Below, one piece after another: positions 18,078-26,571 of a stretch of 64,000 nucleotides of DNA (positions are counted from its first letter, which is position 1; every line of letters starts with the position of its first letter). The stretch spans positions 3,902,001 to 3,966,000 of the forward strand of contig CP054837.1 in assembly GCA_028768525.1 (NCBI GenBank). The letters run 5' to 3'. The notes beneath the pieces were generated by a model that saw only the letters and a list, made by a program, of their open reading frames with translations, ran no database searches and had not been told where the DNA came from. The DNA is from Desulfobacter sp. GTDB lineage: Bacteria > Desulfobacterota > Desulfobacteria > Desulfobacterales > Desulfobacteraceae. Position numbers and translations under genes: made by a program.

Positions 18078-18551
18078 ATGGAAAAAATCAGAATATGGGC
18101 AAGATGTGTGCTTTTGCTCACGGCAGTGGCCGTGATTGCAGCCGGCTGCGGCCCCAGCCGGTCCGGAAACGTCTATACCAGCGACCAGGCCCTGAAGGCC
18201 CATACCTTTGTGGCCGGCACCGTACAATCGGTGAAAGCCGTGACCATTGAGTCGGGCAAGGATCCTGCTGCAGGTGCGGCCATCGGCGGCGTGACGGGCG
18301 GGGTGCTCGGGAACACCATCGGCAGCGGGTCCGGAAGAACCGTTGCCACCGTGGCCGGCGCCCTTGCCGGTGCGGCTGCCGGTGCCTTGGCCGAGAAACA
18401 GATGAAAACCAAACCGGGCCTGGAAATTGTGGTGGACCAGGATAACGGCCAGAGCATTGTGGTGGTCCAGGAGGCGGATGTCCAGATTGTCCCCGGCGAC
18501 CGGGTCCGGGTGATTACCTCGCCTGACGGCACCACCCGGGTTTCCAAATAG
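18078..18551 (+). CDS. Glycine-zipper outer-membrane lipoprotein (SlyB/17-kDa antigen type)
   Basis: A 157-residue lipoprotein with a signal peptide ending in the lipobox VIAAGC. Residues about 70-110 form a glycine-zipper 2TM region (GAAIGGVTGGVLGNTIGSG...GALAGAAAGALAE), followed by a small beta domain (VQIVPGDRVRVI). This is the architecture of SlyB/PcP-like lipoproteins, which sit in the outer membrane and are linked to envelope stress. SD AGGAG precedes the start. It is divergent from the TelA operon, which is consistent with a shared envelope theme. Confidence 0.85.
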   Translation: MEKIRIWARCVLLLTAVAVIAAGCGPSRSGNVYTSDQALKAHTFVAGTVQSVKAVTIESGKDPAAGAAIGGVTGGVLGNTIGSGSGRTVATVAGALAGAAAGALAEKQMKTKPGLEIVVDQDNGQSIVVVQEADVQIVPGDRVRVITSPDGTTRVSK

Positions 18552-18557
18552 TATTTG

Positions 18558-18700
18558 ACCGAAAACTCACTCATCTGCCGCGTTGCTTCACAAAGCTGCC
18601 AAATTATAAATCGGGCCTCACCTGCTCCAGTAGGCTCCGGTTTCAGTTTTGCTTGGGGCTGCCCTTTAGGGGACGCATTGCATCTGGGCAAGTTTTAGGT
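18558..18700. repeat. Palindromic intergenic repeat, copy 1
   Basis: The ends ACCGAAAACT (18558-18567) and AGTTTTAGGT (18691-18700) are inverted repeats with one mismatch. On the minus strand the interior carries AAGCAA..CTGAA followed by the core GGAGC-C-TACTG-G-AG-CAG-GTGAGG (18638-18616). The same architecture and core occur at 46904-47017. It separates the glycine-zipper lipoprotein gene from typA. No coding content is apparent. Confidence 0.55.
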
Positions 18701-18705
18701 ATAAA
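18678..18705 (+). promoter_or_regulatory. Candidate promoter for typA
   Basis: TTGCAT (18678-18683), 16-base spacer, TATAAA (18700-18705), with an alternative -10 TAAAAT two bases further. It lies 59 bases upstream of the typA start and overlaps the end of the palindromic repeat, so the repeat may supply the -35 element. Confidence 0.35.
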
Positions 18706-18763
18706 ATATAGGTATTTTAGACAGATGAAAGATAAGAATTAAGGTATTTATCAGGGATAATTT

Positions 18764-20611
18764 ATGAAGAAGAACATTGCAGTAAACGATAAGATCAGAA
18801 ACGTAGCCATCATTGCCCATGTCGACCATGGGAAGACAACCCTGGTGGATGCCATGTTTAAACAAAGCGGCCTGTTCCGGGAGGGCCAGGAGGTGGACGA
18901 CCGCCTTATGGATTCCATGGACCTGGAGCGGGAGCGGGGAATCACCATTGCGGCCAAGAATTGTTCCGTGACCTGCAAAGGGGTAAAGATCAACATCATC
19001 GACACCCCGGGCCATGCCGATTTCGGCGGCGAGGTGGAACGGGCCCTGTCCATGGCCGACTCCGCCATCCTGCTGGTGGATGCCTCGGAAGGGCCGCTGC
19101 CCCAGACCCGGTTTGTGCTGAAAAAGACCTTTGAGGCCAATATGCCGGTGCTGGTCATCATCAATAAGATCGACAGGAAAGACGCCCGGCCCGACGAGGT
19201 CCTGGATATGGTCTATGACCTGTTCATCGACCTGGACGCCACCGAGGAGCAGCTGGACTTTACCTATCTTTACGCCATCGGCCGGGACGGGATCGTCAAG
19301 CGGGAGCTGGATGATGATGTGGATAACCTCAAGGTGCTTTTCGACATTATCCTCGACGAGATGCCCGGCCCCTCCTATGATCCTGAAGCCCCGTTCCAGA
19401 TGCTGGTTTCCGATCTGGGGTATTCCGACTACCTGGGACGTCTGGCCATCGGCAAAGTCTTCGGCGGATCCGCCGCCTCCAATGCTGCATTGGTCTGTCT
19501 GGATGAGGCGGGCAAGCAGAATGCCCTGAAGGTCTCCAAGCTCCAGTCCTACGACGGGGTGAGCCTTAAGCCTGTGGACCGGGCCGATACCGGGGATATT
19601 GTGGTCCTGGCCGGCATTGAGGACGTGAAAATCGGTGACACCATCTGCACCCGGGAGGCGCCCCTGGCCCTGCCCCGGATTACGGTGGACGAGCCCACGG
19701 TGTTCATGCGGTTCGGCATCAACACCTCTCCTTTTGCCGGCAAAGAGGGCAAAAATGTCCAGTCCCGGAAGATCCGGGACCGCCTGCTCAAGGAGACCCT
19801 GCTCAACGTGGCCATCGAGGTGGAAGAGAATACCGAGGATGACAGCTTTGTGGTCAAGGGCCGGGGGGAACTCCAGCTTGCCATCCTCATTGAGACCATG
19901 CGCCGGGAGGATTTTGAAATCTGTGTGGGACGGCCCCGGGTAATTTACCGGGAGGAAAACGGCCAGACCCTGGAGCCCATCGAGCACCTCTTCGTGGACT
20001 GCGACGAGGATTTCATGGGGGTGGTCACGGAAAAGCTGTCCATCCGCAAGGGCAAGATGACCAACCTGGTGAACAACGGCAAAGGGCGGGTGCGCATTGA
20101 GTTCTCCATTCCTTCTCGGTCCCTGATCGGGTACCGGGACGAGTTCATGACCGATACCCGGGGCACGGGCATCATGAATTCCTATCTGTCCGGATATGAG
20201 CCCCACCGCGGGGAATTCCCCGTGCGGTACACCGGATCCATTGTCTGTGACCGCCAGGGCAAGGCCGTGCCCTACGCCCTGTTCAACCTGGAGCCCCGGG
20301 GCCAGCTTTTTATCGCACCGGGGACACCGGTGTACGAGGGCATGGTGGTGGGCGAGCACAACCGTCATTCAGACATCGATGTCAACCCCTGCAAGGAAAA
20401 GAAGCTGACCAATATGCGGGCCTCGGGTAAGGATGAGGCCACCATCTGCTCCCCGGTCAAACCCATGACCCTGGAGCAGGCCATCCATTTCATCCGGGAC
20501 GATGAAATGGTGGAGGTCACCCCGGAATCCATCCGTATCAGAAAAGTTGAGCTGAATGCCGGCAAACGCCATATCCTGGCCGGCAAGCTTAAAAAGAAAG
20601 AGAAGAAATAA
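18764..20611 (+). CDS. typA: Translational GTPase TypA/BipA
   Basis: A 615-residue ribosome-associated GTPase of the EF-G/LepA class. The G domain is clear: G1 AHVDHGKTTL, the GITI element (RGITIAAKN), G3 DTPGHADFG and G4 NKIDR. Later domains show the EF-G-like fold and the BipA-specific C-terminal region (ending with TPESIRIRK). BipA assists ribosome assembly and translation under stress and cold. Length is typical (about 605-615). SD AGGGA precedes the start. A strong hairpin terminator follows. Confidence 0.96.
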   Translation: MKKNIAVNDKIRNVAIIAHVDHGKTTLVDAMFKQSGLFREGQEVDDRLMDSMDLERERGITIAAKNCSVTCKGVKINIIDTPGHADFGGEVERALSMADSAILLVDASEGPLPQTRFVLKKTFEANMPVLVIINKIDRKDARPDEVLDMVYDLFIDLDATEEQLDFTYLYAIGRDGIVKRELDDDVDNLKVLFDIILDEMPGPSYDPEAPFQMLVSDLGYSDYLGRLAIGKVFGGSAASNAALVCLDEAGKQNALKVSKLQSYDGVSLKPVDRADTGDIVVLAGIEDVKIGDTICTREAPLALPRITVDEPTVFMRFGINTSPFAGKEGKNVQSRKIRDRLLKETLLNVAIEVEENTEDDSFVVKGRGELQLAILIETMRREDFEICVGRPRVIYREENGQTLEPIEHLFVDCDEDFMGVVTEKLSIRKGKMTNLVNNGKGRVRIEFSIPSRSLIGYRDEFMTDTRGTGIMNSYLSGYEPHRGEFPVRYTGSIVCDRQGKAVPYALFNLEPRGQLFIAPGTPVYEGMVVGEHNRHSDIDVNPCKEKKLTNMRASGKDEATICSPVKPMTLEQAIHFIRDDEMVEVTPESIRIRKVELNAGKRHILAGKLKKKEKK

Positions 20612-20632
20612 CAGCTTTTTTGCCTGTTTTAG

Positions 20633-20677
20633 ACATCCCCCTTTATGCCGGCCCCGGTATAAAGGGGGATGTGTTTT
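20633..20677 (+). terminator. Intrinsic terminator after typA
   Basis: A perfect 14-base stem: the 5' arm starts ACATCCCCC (20633-20646) and the 3' arm ends GGGGGATGT (20659-20672), with a 12-base loop and GTTTTT directly after. The stop codon of the convergent minus-strand gene lies inside the left arm, so the hairpin separates the two converging genes. Confidence 0.8.
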
Positions 20678-21815
20678 TAAGAATCCTGCTGATTTCGGCG
20701 CTGTGGGCGGTGAGATTTTCTCTGATGACCTCTAACTCCGATGCCCCGGGATGCCATGCCGCCACTAGATTGGCCGTGACGGCATCAAGTTGAGCCGTGC
20801 TGAAATTGAGAATAAAGTCATGGAAGACTTTGGGCAGGTCCCGGGGAAGCCCCTTATCCATCGCACTCTGTCCCGGCCCGGTCTCCGCCTTGCGGGAAAG
20901 GGCCCTAAAAAAACCGTTTATTGATGCCTCTGCAACCTCTTTTTTAAGAAATACAGTGGGGCCGGTGCCATCCAGCCGGTCCAGCCGCATGCGCAGAACC
21001 GTTGAGAGAAAGAAAAATAATAGGGGTGGAAGCATGTTGCCGTCCCCGGATTCCGCCTCTGCCAGGGGAGAAAATCCCCTGACCGTGGTCAGTCGCACCG
21101 GCAATCCCGGTGCTGCCGGATTGACCACAAAATCACCTGCCGCGTGATGCCAGGGGGAAATTCCTGCGCCGGTGCTGACATCATAATATAAGGTGAGGAT
21201 GTGGGCCGCCTGTTCATAGAGCAAAGCCGCCGCCCCATATGGAAAGTGCCTCACCTCTTCTCCAGGCCCCCAGACCACAATGCACTCCTCCCCGGTTGTC
21301 CGGGTCACGTGGAATTCATAGAAGCCCTCCAGCCATTCCCCCAGGAAAAAGGCGGTTTCCATTCCCTTGCCCTTCTGCCGGCCCGCTCCGAATACTGTGG
21401 GGATGCAGGCGGGGATGAGGGCGGTACCCAGCCCGGCCATCAGTCCATATTCCTGTTCAACAAGGTCCAGGCCGGGCCGGTCGACGGCCCCGATAAGCAC
21501 CAGGGTACAGGCGTTGTTTTCACTATCGCTTACTGTCACTTTCAGGGGGTGATAAAATGCCCCGTGTTTTTCCAGGGAAATATCCAGGCGCCCTATCTGC
21601 CCACGGCAGCCGGTGAGGGCGGTGACCGCATTGGGCAGCACTGGATTGTCAGAGCGTGTGAGAAAATCTTTGGCTGCCAGGAGATATCGGCCCACGGTGG
21701 CGGTACCTGAGGATGGGTGCTGCCCCGGCAGCGGCAGGTCCCAGAAAGGGGAACCTGGAAATATCGGTTGTTTTCTCCCCGATAGGAAAAAGTGAATCTG
21801 CTCAGTCCTGATCAT
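20643..21815 (-). CDS. Uncharacterised protein with a possible kinase-like catalytic loop
   Basis: A 390-residue soluble protein of unknown family. ATG 21815 has a near-perfect AAGGAGG upstream and is preferred over an in-frame start at 21833. The sequence GISPWHHAAGDFVVNP near the middle recalls the catalytic loop (H-G-D-x-H/F-x-x-N) of aminoglycoside phosphotransferase-like kinases, and the N-terminal half contains beta-rich segments. This is a weak resemblance, and the order of other kinase motifs is not evident. It faces typA tail to tail and seems to be a single-gene unit. Confidence 0.6.
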   Translation of the reverse strand: MIRTEQIHFFLSGRKQPIFPGSPFWDLPLPGQHPSSGTATVGRYLLAAKDFLTRSDNPVLPNAVTALTGCRGQIGRLDISLEKHGAFYHPLKVTVSDSENNACTLVLIGAVDRPGLDLVEQEYGLMAGLGTALIPACIPTVFGAGRQKGKGMETAFFLGEWLEGFYEFHVTRTTGEECIVVWGPGEEVRHFPYGAAALLYEQAAHILTLYYDVSTGAGISPWHHAAGDFVVNPAAPGLPVRLTTVRGFSPLAEAESGDGNMLPPLLFFFLSTVLRMRLDRLDGTGPTVFLKKEVAEASINGFFRALSRKAETGPGQSAMDKGLPRDLPKVFHDFILNFSTAQLDAVTANLVAAWHPGASELEVIRENLTAHSAEISRILKNTSPFIPGPA

Positions 21816-22071
21816 ACCGCCTCCTTGGTTCAAGCGCTTTCAGTGATTGCGGATTTCCTTTTTATTCCAGATGCCCCCGCTGGCGTCGGATGTCCATGGG
21901 CTTCAGCAGGTGTGGGATTGTGCCAAATGGTGTCGTGGAGAAAAAAATGAGCCAATTCCCATTTTGAAGATCGAATCAGTATAGCTGAAGCTTATCCTAA
22001 TTATCAGCGGGATTGCAAGAAAAATGGTCACCCCGGATGTTGGATCAAAGGCAGTGGCCTTCAACGCCTTC

Positions 22072-22101
22072 TTGACGGATCAGTTGTCTGGTTGGTAAAA
22101 T
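22072..22101 (+). promoter_or_regulatory. Promoter for the secreted beta-propeller gene
   Basis: TTGACG (22072-22077), 18-base spacer, TAAAAT (22096-22101): five of six matches in each hexamer. It lies 40 bases upstream of the start at 22142. The rest of the 326-base gap from 21816 shows nothing else that I can support. Confidence 0.5.
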
Positions 22102-22141
22102 CGTCCATTCCATCAAATTCCACGTATAAGGAGAGATGACG

Positions 22142-23143
22142 ATGAAAATCCTGCCTGTTTTTTATCTGCTCTTTTTGGCCATTTTATCTGCCCATGCCGG
22201 CGATTATAAAGTCACCCATTTTGATCAGAACAGGGTGTTTAAGGGGACGACCCTGCTGGCGGATATGTCTGATCCCAGGATTCCAAAGGTTGTTGAAATT
22301 GATTTTAAAGGCAATATCCTCTGGGCGTATCGGCCGTCGATGAAGGGGGCGGTTCTGGATGCATCCCGCCTGTCAAATGGCAATACGCTGATCACCATTC
22401 ACGGTTCGGGCATTTACGAAATCAGCCCGGATAAGAAAATTATCTGGTCCCACAAGGACAGGGCGGCGTCCCACGATGCCGACCGGCTGCCCAACGGGAA
22501 CACCCTTTACAATCTGGGGTGGCGGGCCAAGGGAGAGGATGTTGTCAGAGAAATAGATCCCATGGGCAATCTCGTCTGGTCCTGGAAAGGGATTGAGGAT
22601 TACGACAAAGCGCCCTTTGCCGAAATTGATTCAGAAGGATGGATGCACCTCAATTCCGTTACCCGGCTGCCCAGCGGCAACACCCTCGTGAGCATGAGAA
22701 ATTTTAATACCGTCGCCGAGATTTCTCCCAACGGACGGGTTGTGAGGGAGTGGACATTCAGGGGAAAAGACAGGCGGACCCAGGTGCAGACACAGGGAAT
22801 CATAGAAGGGGAACGCAATCACGAACCGGAAATCATCGGGGGCGCCACAATGTTGCTGGCCCTGAGGCGGCCCAACCGGTTTGTGGAGTTTGATTTGAAC
22901 ACCCAAAAAATTGTCTGGGAATGGTCCCACCCAAAAGGCAATAAGGCGTTGCGAACCAATCGAGAGGCGAACCGGCTGCCCAATGGAAACACCCTGGGAA
23001 CGGCAGGGGATAAAATTGTTGAAATCGCACCGGACGGCACTTTGGTATGGCAGGTGCTGGCGCCAAGGGGGCAGAGCAAGAATCACCGGAAATTCCACAA
23101 GGCCATCCGGATCGGTGCCAATGGTCAGACATACGGGGGATAA
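22142..23143 (+). CDS. Secreted beta-propeller protein, arylsulfotransferase/PQQ-repeat-like
   Basis: A 333-residue exported protein with a clear signal peptide ending AHA (about residue 20). Four copies of the repeat L-P/S-N/S-G-N-T-L are visible (SNGNTLIT, PNGNTLYN, PSGNTLVS, PNGNTLGT), alternating with W-containing strands (NILWAYR, NLVWSWKG, TLVWQV), as in the propeller of arylsulfotransferase (ASST) family proteins. Catalytic capacity is uncertain and it may be a binding propeller. The second ATG (22142) is preferred because AAGGAG is eight bases before it but only two before 22136. Confidence 0.75.
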   Translation: MKILPVFYLLFLAILSAHAGDYKVTHFDQNRVFKGTTLLADMSDPRIPKVVEIDFKGNILWAYRPSMKGAVLDASRLSNGNTLITIHGSGIYEISPDKKIIWSHKDRAASHDADRLPNGNTLYNLGWRAKGEDVVREIDPMGNLVWSWKGIEDYDKAPFAEIDSEGWMHLNSVTRLPSGNTLVSMRNFNTVAEISPNGRVVREWTFRGKDRRTQVQTQGIIEGERNHEPEIIGGATMLLALRRPNRFVEFDLNTQKIVWEWSHPKGNKALRTNREANRLPNGNTLGTAGDKIVEIAPDGTLVWQVLAPRGQSKNHRKFHKAIRIGANGQTYGG

Positions 23144-23440
23144 CCGCAGATTAATCTATAATGAAAGTAATTGTTGGAAGTATGTAATGGATTTTGATAG
23201 AAATAAACAACCCGAACACCTTGGATGGAACAGAAATGTATGGCATTGGCAGCCGGAATGAGAGACTGATGGGCGATGCGTTCGCAGATCGTCGCGGGGA
23301 GCCATTATCACAAGGTTCGGGCCGCCAAGGGATTTTGAAACTGGAAAATTTCGATTCATGGAAATGAATTGAACCGCTAACCTGAGGCGGGGATATTCTA
23401 TACAATAATCGCAAGAAAATCATCATTGGAGGTGGATGCC

Positions 23441-24433
23441 ATGACAATACCCGCCAATCCCCAGGCCATTCTTTCCCTGTCACGTAATTTTATGGAATGC
23501 CGGGTCCTTTTGACCGGCGCGGAGCTGGATATCTTCACCTATTTGGCGGAACCGGCTTCGAGCCGGGCGCTTGCCGAAAGGCAGGGCTGGCATGAGCGCC
23601 CCCTGGCCGTTGTCCTGGACGCGCTTGCCGCCATGGGGTTGTTAATTAAGGCGGATGGGCAATACCACACCGATCCGGGGCTGCTCCCCTTGTTGACTTC
23701 CGGCTCGCCCCGGAGCGTGCTGCCCATGGTCAAGCATGCCGCCACCATCTGGAAGAATTGGTCAAATTTAACCCGCATCGTTGCCGAAACCGGCCGTGCG
23801 GACAAAATCCCGGCCCGGTTCGAAGGCGAAGACCAGAAGGCCTTCATCGGGGCCATGCATGTGGTGGGACGGAAGCATGCACCGGCCATTGTCCAGGCGG
23901 TCCAGCCGGGGCCGGCCCGGCGGCTGCTCGATGTCGGCGGCGGTTCAGGCACATACACAATGGCCTTTTTGGAGGCCTCTCCCCAAATGTCAGCCACCAT
24001 TTTTGATCTTCCCGAGGTGGTGGATATGGGCAGGGCCCGGATTGAAGCCTCCGGACTGAAGGACCGTGTTGATTTTGTGGCGGGGAATTTCTACACCGAT
24101 GCGCTTCCACCGGGGTATGACCTGGCACTTTTGTCCGCGATCATCCACCAGAACAGCCTGGAGCAGAACCTGGCGCTGTATAAAAAGATTTGGACGGTAC
24201 TGATTCCTGAGGGCCGACTGGTCATCCGGGATCATGTAATGGAAAAGGATAGAACCGCACCGAAATCCGGTGCCATATTTGCCATAAATATGCTGGTCGG
24301 CACCCCCGGCGGCGGCACCTATACCTATGAAGAAATTGAAGCCGGTCTGGTCGAAGCCGGTTTCGAAAAGATTCGCTTGATTCAGGGAAAAGACCAGATG
24401 ATGGGTTTGGTCGAGGCCTACCGGCCGGCCTGA
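23441..24433 (+). CDS. SAM-dependent O-methyltransferase (family 2, plant/hydroxyindole type)
   Basis: A 330-residue enzyme. The N-terminal 100 residues look like the winged-helix dimerisation domain (LAEPASSRALAERQGW...AMGLL). The SAM-binding motif is LLDVGGGSGTYTMAFLE, with IFDLPEV and the later VIRDHVME typical of family 2 O-methyltransferases such as hydroxyneurosporene or acetylserotonin methyltransferases. The substrate is unknown. GGAGGT is seven bases before ATG 23441, so an upstream in-frame TTG is rejected. About 297 bases upstream (23144-23440) hold no gene that I can support. Confidence 0.82.
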   Translation: MTIPANPQAILSLSRNFMECRVLLTGAELDIFTYLAEPASSRALAERQGWHERPLAVVLDALAAMGLLIKADGQYHTDPGLLPLLTSGSPRSVLPMVKHAATIWKNWSNLTRIVAETGRADKIPARFEGEDQKAFIGAMHVVGRKHAPAIVQAVQPGPARRLLDVGGGSGTYTMAFLEASPQMSATIFDLPEVVDMGRARIEASGLKDRVDFVAGNFYTDALPPGYDLALLSAIIHQNSLEQNLALYKKIWTVLIPEGRLVIRDHVMEKDRTAPKSGAIFAINMLVGTPGGGTYTYEEIEAGLVEAGFEKIRLIQGKDQMMGLVEAYRPA

Positions 24434-24528
24434 CTTTTGGGAACCGGATGGGAAGCCCCTCGCAGAAAGCTTCCCATCCCTATGGCTGGAATGACAATCC
24501 CATGGGAGGATACGGATCTCCGGATATC

Positions 24529-24915
24529 TTATGCGGTCTTTATCTCAATCTGCCTGGGTTTTGCCGCTTCGGATTTGGGCAGGTGCAGTCTTAACACCCC
24601 GTTTTTCAATTCAGCCTCCACCTTTTCCACATCAATGTTCTGGGGGACGGAAAAGCTTCTGACATATTCAAGATCCGAGAATTCCTCATAGGCTGCGGCG
24701 CCTTCCGTTGCAAGTTTCCTGACACCGGATATGGCCAATGTTCCGTTATCTATATCAACGGAGATGTTTTCTTTGACCACCCCCGGCATGTCTGCATGGA
24801 GAAGGATTTCGTCCTCATTTTCATAGATGTCCACCGCCGGGACGGCTTCATATAATTGACGTGTTTTTTCAACCTTTGTCTCTTCCTTTTTGGCGATTTC
24901 TTTGGTTTTATCCAT
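24529..24915 (-). CDS. Small heat-shock protein Hsp20 (type A, copy 1)
   Basis: A 128-residue ATP-independent chaperone with a short N-terminus and an alpha-crystallin domain (VDIYENEDEILLHADMPGV, then IDNGTLAISG). ATG 24915 has AAAGGAGG upstream. It closely resembles the protein at 26137-26523 (EIAK.EE, DIYEN.DEILLHADMPGV, NGTL..(S/T)GVR), so the two are duplicates. Last gene of the five-gene sHSP cluster, 33 bases after the preceding gene. Confidence 0.92.
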   Translation of the reverse strand: MDKTKEIAKKEETKVEKTRQLYEAVPAVDIYENEDEILLHADMPGVVKENISVDIDNGTLAISGVRKLATEGAAAYEEFSDLEYVRSFSVPQNIDVEKVEAELKNGVLRLHLPKSEAAKPRQIEIKTA

Positions 24916-24948
24916 GGTAAACCTCCTTTTCATGAATTGATTCTAAAG

Positions 24949-25389
24949 TTAACTGATGGTGATTTTTTTGGGCTTTGCCGCCTCGTGCTTGGGAAGTGTC
25001 AGGTAAAGCACCCCCTCTTTCAGTGTGGCGTCAACCCTTGACGAATCAACATCCGCCGGCAGCGTGAAGCTCCTGGAGAAAGTTCCGGTTCCCCGTTCGG
25101 TTTTATGGGGTTTATACCCCTGGGGGGCATCGGATTCCCTTTTGCCGCTGATTTCCAGATAGTTGCCCTGGATTTTAACGTTCAAATCATTTTTTTCGAG
25201 GCCGGGCACTTCAGCACGGATCTCAAAATTGTCGCCGTTTTCATAGAGGTTTGTCCGGGGAGTGGTGTGCTTTAAATCCCATCTGTAGCCGGGTGCCCGT
25301 CCGTAATCGCTGTAGAGATTGTCCAGCTTTTTCTGAAGAAGATTCATGGTCCCGAACAATCTGTCGATGTCGTTTAATCTTGTATACAT
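24949..25389 (-). CDS. Small heat-shock protein Hsp20 (type B, copy 1)
   Basis: A 146-residue alpha-crystallin-type chaperone. The N-terminus YTRLNDIDRLFG is shared with the copy at 26572-27018 (FTRMSDIDRMFG). The core motifs TNLYENGDNFEIRAEVPG and NYLEISGKR are typical, and the C-terminus holds LTLPK (I/L-x-I/L-type anchor region). SD GAGGGAGAA precedes the start. Together with the following type A gene it forms one cassette of the duplication. Confidence 0.92.
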   Translation of the reverse strand: MYTRLNDIDRLFGTMNLLQKKLDNLYSDYGRAPGYRWDLKHTTPRTNLYENGDNFEIRAEVPGLEKNDLNVKIQGNYLEISGKRESDAPQGYKPHKTERGTGTFSRSFTLPADVDSSRVDATLKEGVLYLTLPKHEAAKPKKITIS

Positions 25390-25481
25390 AATTCTCCCTC
25401 CCTTGATCGGTGGTTTAAATGGTCGGTGGTTGCGTTGTTGCGGGAGCTTCCCCGCTCCTAGTGGATTTATAATTCACCGTG

Positions 25482-26036
25482 TTAGGCATATTTGATTTCA
25501 ATCTGCCTGGCCCGGCTGCCTGAACCGGCCATCCGGGGAATGGTGATGTCCAGCACACCGTTTTTAAAGCCCGCTTTAATACGGTCTCTGTCGGCATCTT
25601 CGGGCAGGGATAAGGTGCGCTGGAAGGCCCCGTAGGATCTTTCCATCCTGTAGAAATTTTTGTTTTTTTCTTCTTTTCCCTGTCTCTTTTCACCGCAAAT
25701 GATCAGGGTATCCTGGGCCAGTTCCAGGCTGATGTCCTTTTCGCGGACGCCGGGGATTTCTAGGGAGACCGTGTATGCTTTCCGGGTGGCGCCCAGATTA
25801 AGTCTGGGTTTCAGGATGCTGCCGGTGATCCCCTCGGGCGCCCCTGCGCCGGAACCAAAGGGGGACCATCCAAATCCGCTGAAAAGATCATCAAACAGGC
25901 GGTCCATTTCATCGTGCAAGCGGGTTAATGACCCGTTCTCTTCACTGCCCCTGTTGAACCTCACAGGAACCCCGTGGCCATTGCCGGTGTTTTCTTTTCT
26001 GAACCAATTCCATGGTGCCAGTTTTTTAAGTTCCAT
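25482..26036 (-). CDS. Small heat-shock protein Hsp20 (type C, central, longer)
   Basis: A 184-residue Hsp20 with a longer N-terminus (W-containing, DRLFDDLFSGFGW) as in class-1 bacterial sHSPs. The alpha-crystallin domain shows LNLGATRKAYTVSLEIPGVREKD and LIICGEKRQ, and the C-terminus shows GVLDITIPR. It lies between the two B-A cassettes and is less similar to them than they are to each other. SD AAGGAG precedes the start. Confidence 0.92.
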   Translation of the reverse strand: MELKKLAPWNWFRKENTGNGHGVPVRFNRGSEENGSLTRLHDEMDRLFDDLFSGFGWSPFGSGAGAPEGITGSILKPRLNLGATRKAYTVSLEIPGVREKDISLELAQDTLIICGEKRQGKEEKNKNFYRMERSYGAFQRTLSLPEDADRDRIKAGFKNGVLDITIPRMAGSGSRARQIEIKYA

Positions 26037-26136
26037 TTTTCATCTCCTTATATCTTATTGCATGATTTGCCTGGGCGGGCTGGGCCGAGCACGGTTCAAT
26101 TCAGCGCGCCTGCGATAAGGGATGATGTTCCCTGTT

Positions 26137-26523
26137 CTAGGCGGCTTTTATTTCGATCATCCTGGGTTTGGCCGCTTCGGATTTGGGCAGATGCAGTTTG
26201 AGTACGCCGTCTTTGAGTTCTGCGTTGACCCGTTGGACATCAATACTCTGGGGAACCGAGAAGCGTCTGACATATTCGATATCGGAAAATTCCGTCCAGT
26301 TGGAAGCACCCTTATTGTCAAGCCGCCGGACTCCCGTGAGGGAGAGGGTGCCGTTGTCGATGTTGACGGAAACAGCATCCTTTTGTACTCCCGGCATATC
26401 TGCGTGCAACAGGATTTCGTCATCATTTTCATATATGTCAACGGAGGGGATCGCTGTCCTCAGCGCCCGGGTTGTTTCCATGGCCTTTTCTTCTCTTTTG
26501 GCAATCTCTTTGTTGTCACTCAT
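26137..26523 (-). CDS. Small heat-shock protein Hsp20 (type A, copy 2)
   Basis: A 128-residue sHSP. ATG 26523 (MSDNKEIAK) has AAGGAGG upstream and is preferred over an in-frame start at 26556. Domain motifs DIYENDDEILLHADMPGV and IDNGTLSLTG parallel the copy at 24529-24915. It lies 48 bases after the type B copy 2 gene, mirroring the B-A spacing of the other cassette. Confidence 0.92.
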   Translation of the reverse strand: MSDNKEIAKREEKAMETTRALRTAIPSVDIYENDDEILLHADMPGVQKDAVSVNIDNGTLSLTGVRRLDNKGASNWTEFSDIEYVRRFSVPQSIDVQRVNAELKDGVLKLHLPKSEAAKPRMIEIKAA

Positions 26524-26571
26524 GGTAACCTCCTTATTCATTGGTCGTTTATACATTCAGTCCGTCTGTTT

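Noticed and set aside
18695..20368. 557-codon open frame on the minus strand opposite typA
   Set aside because: Shadow of the typA reading frame caused by strong codon bias; no motifs, no SD, fully antisense to a certain gene.
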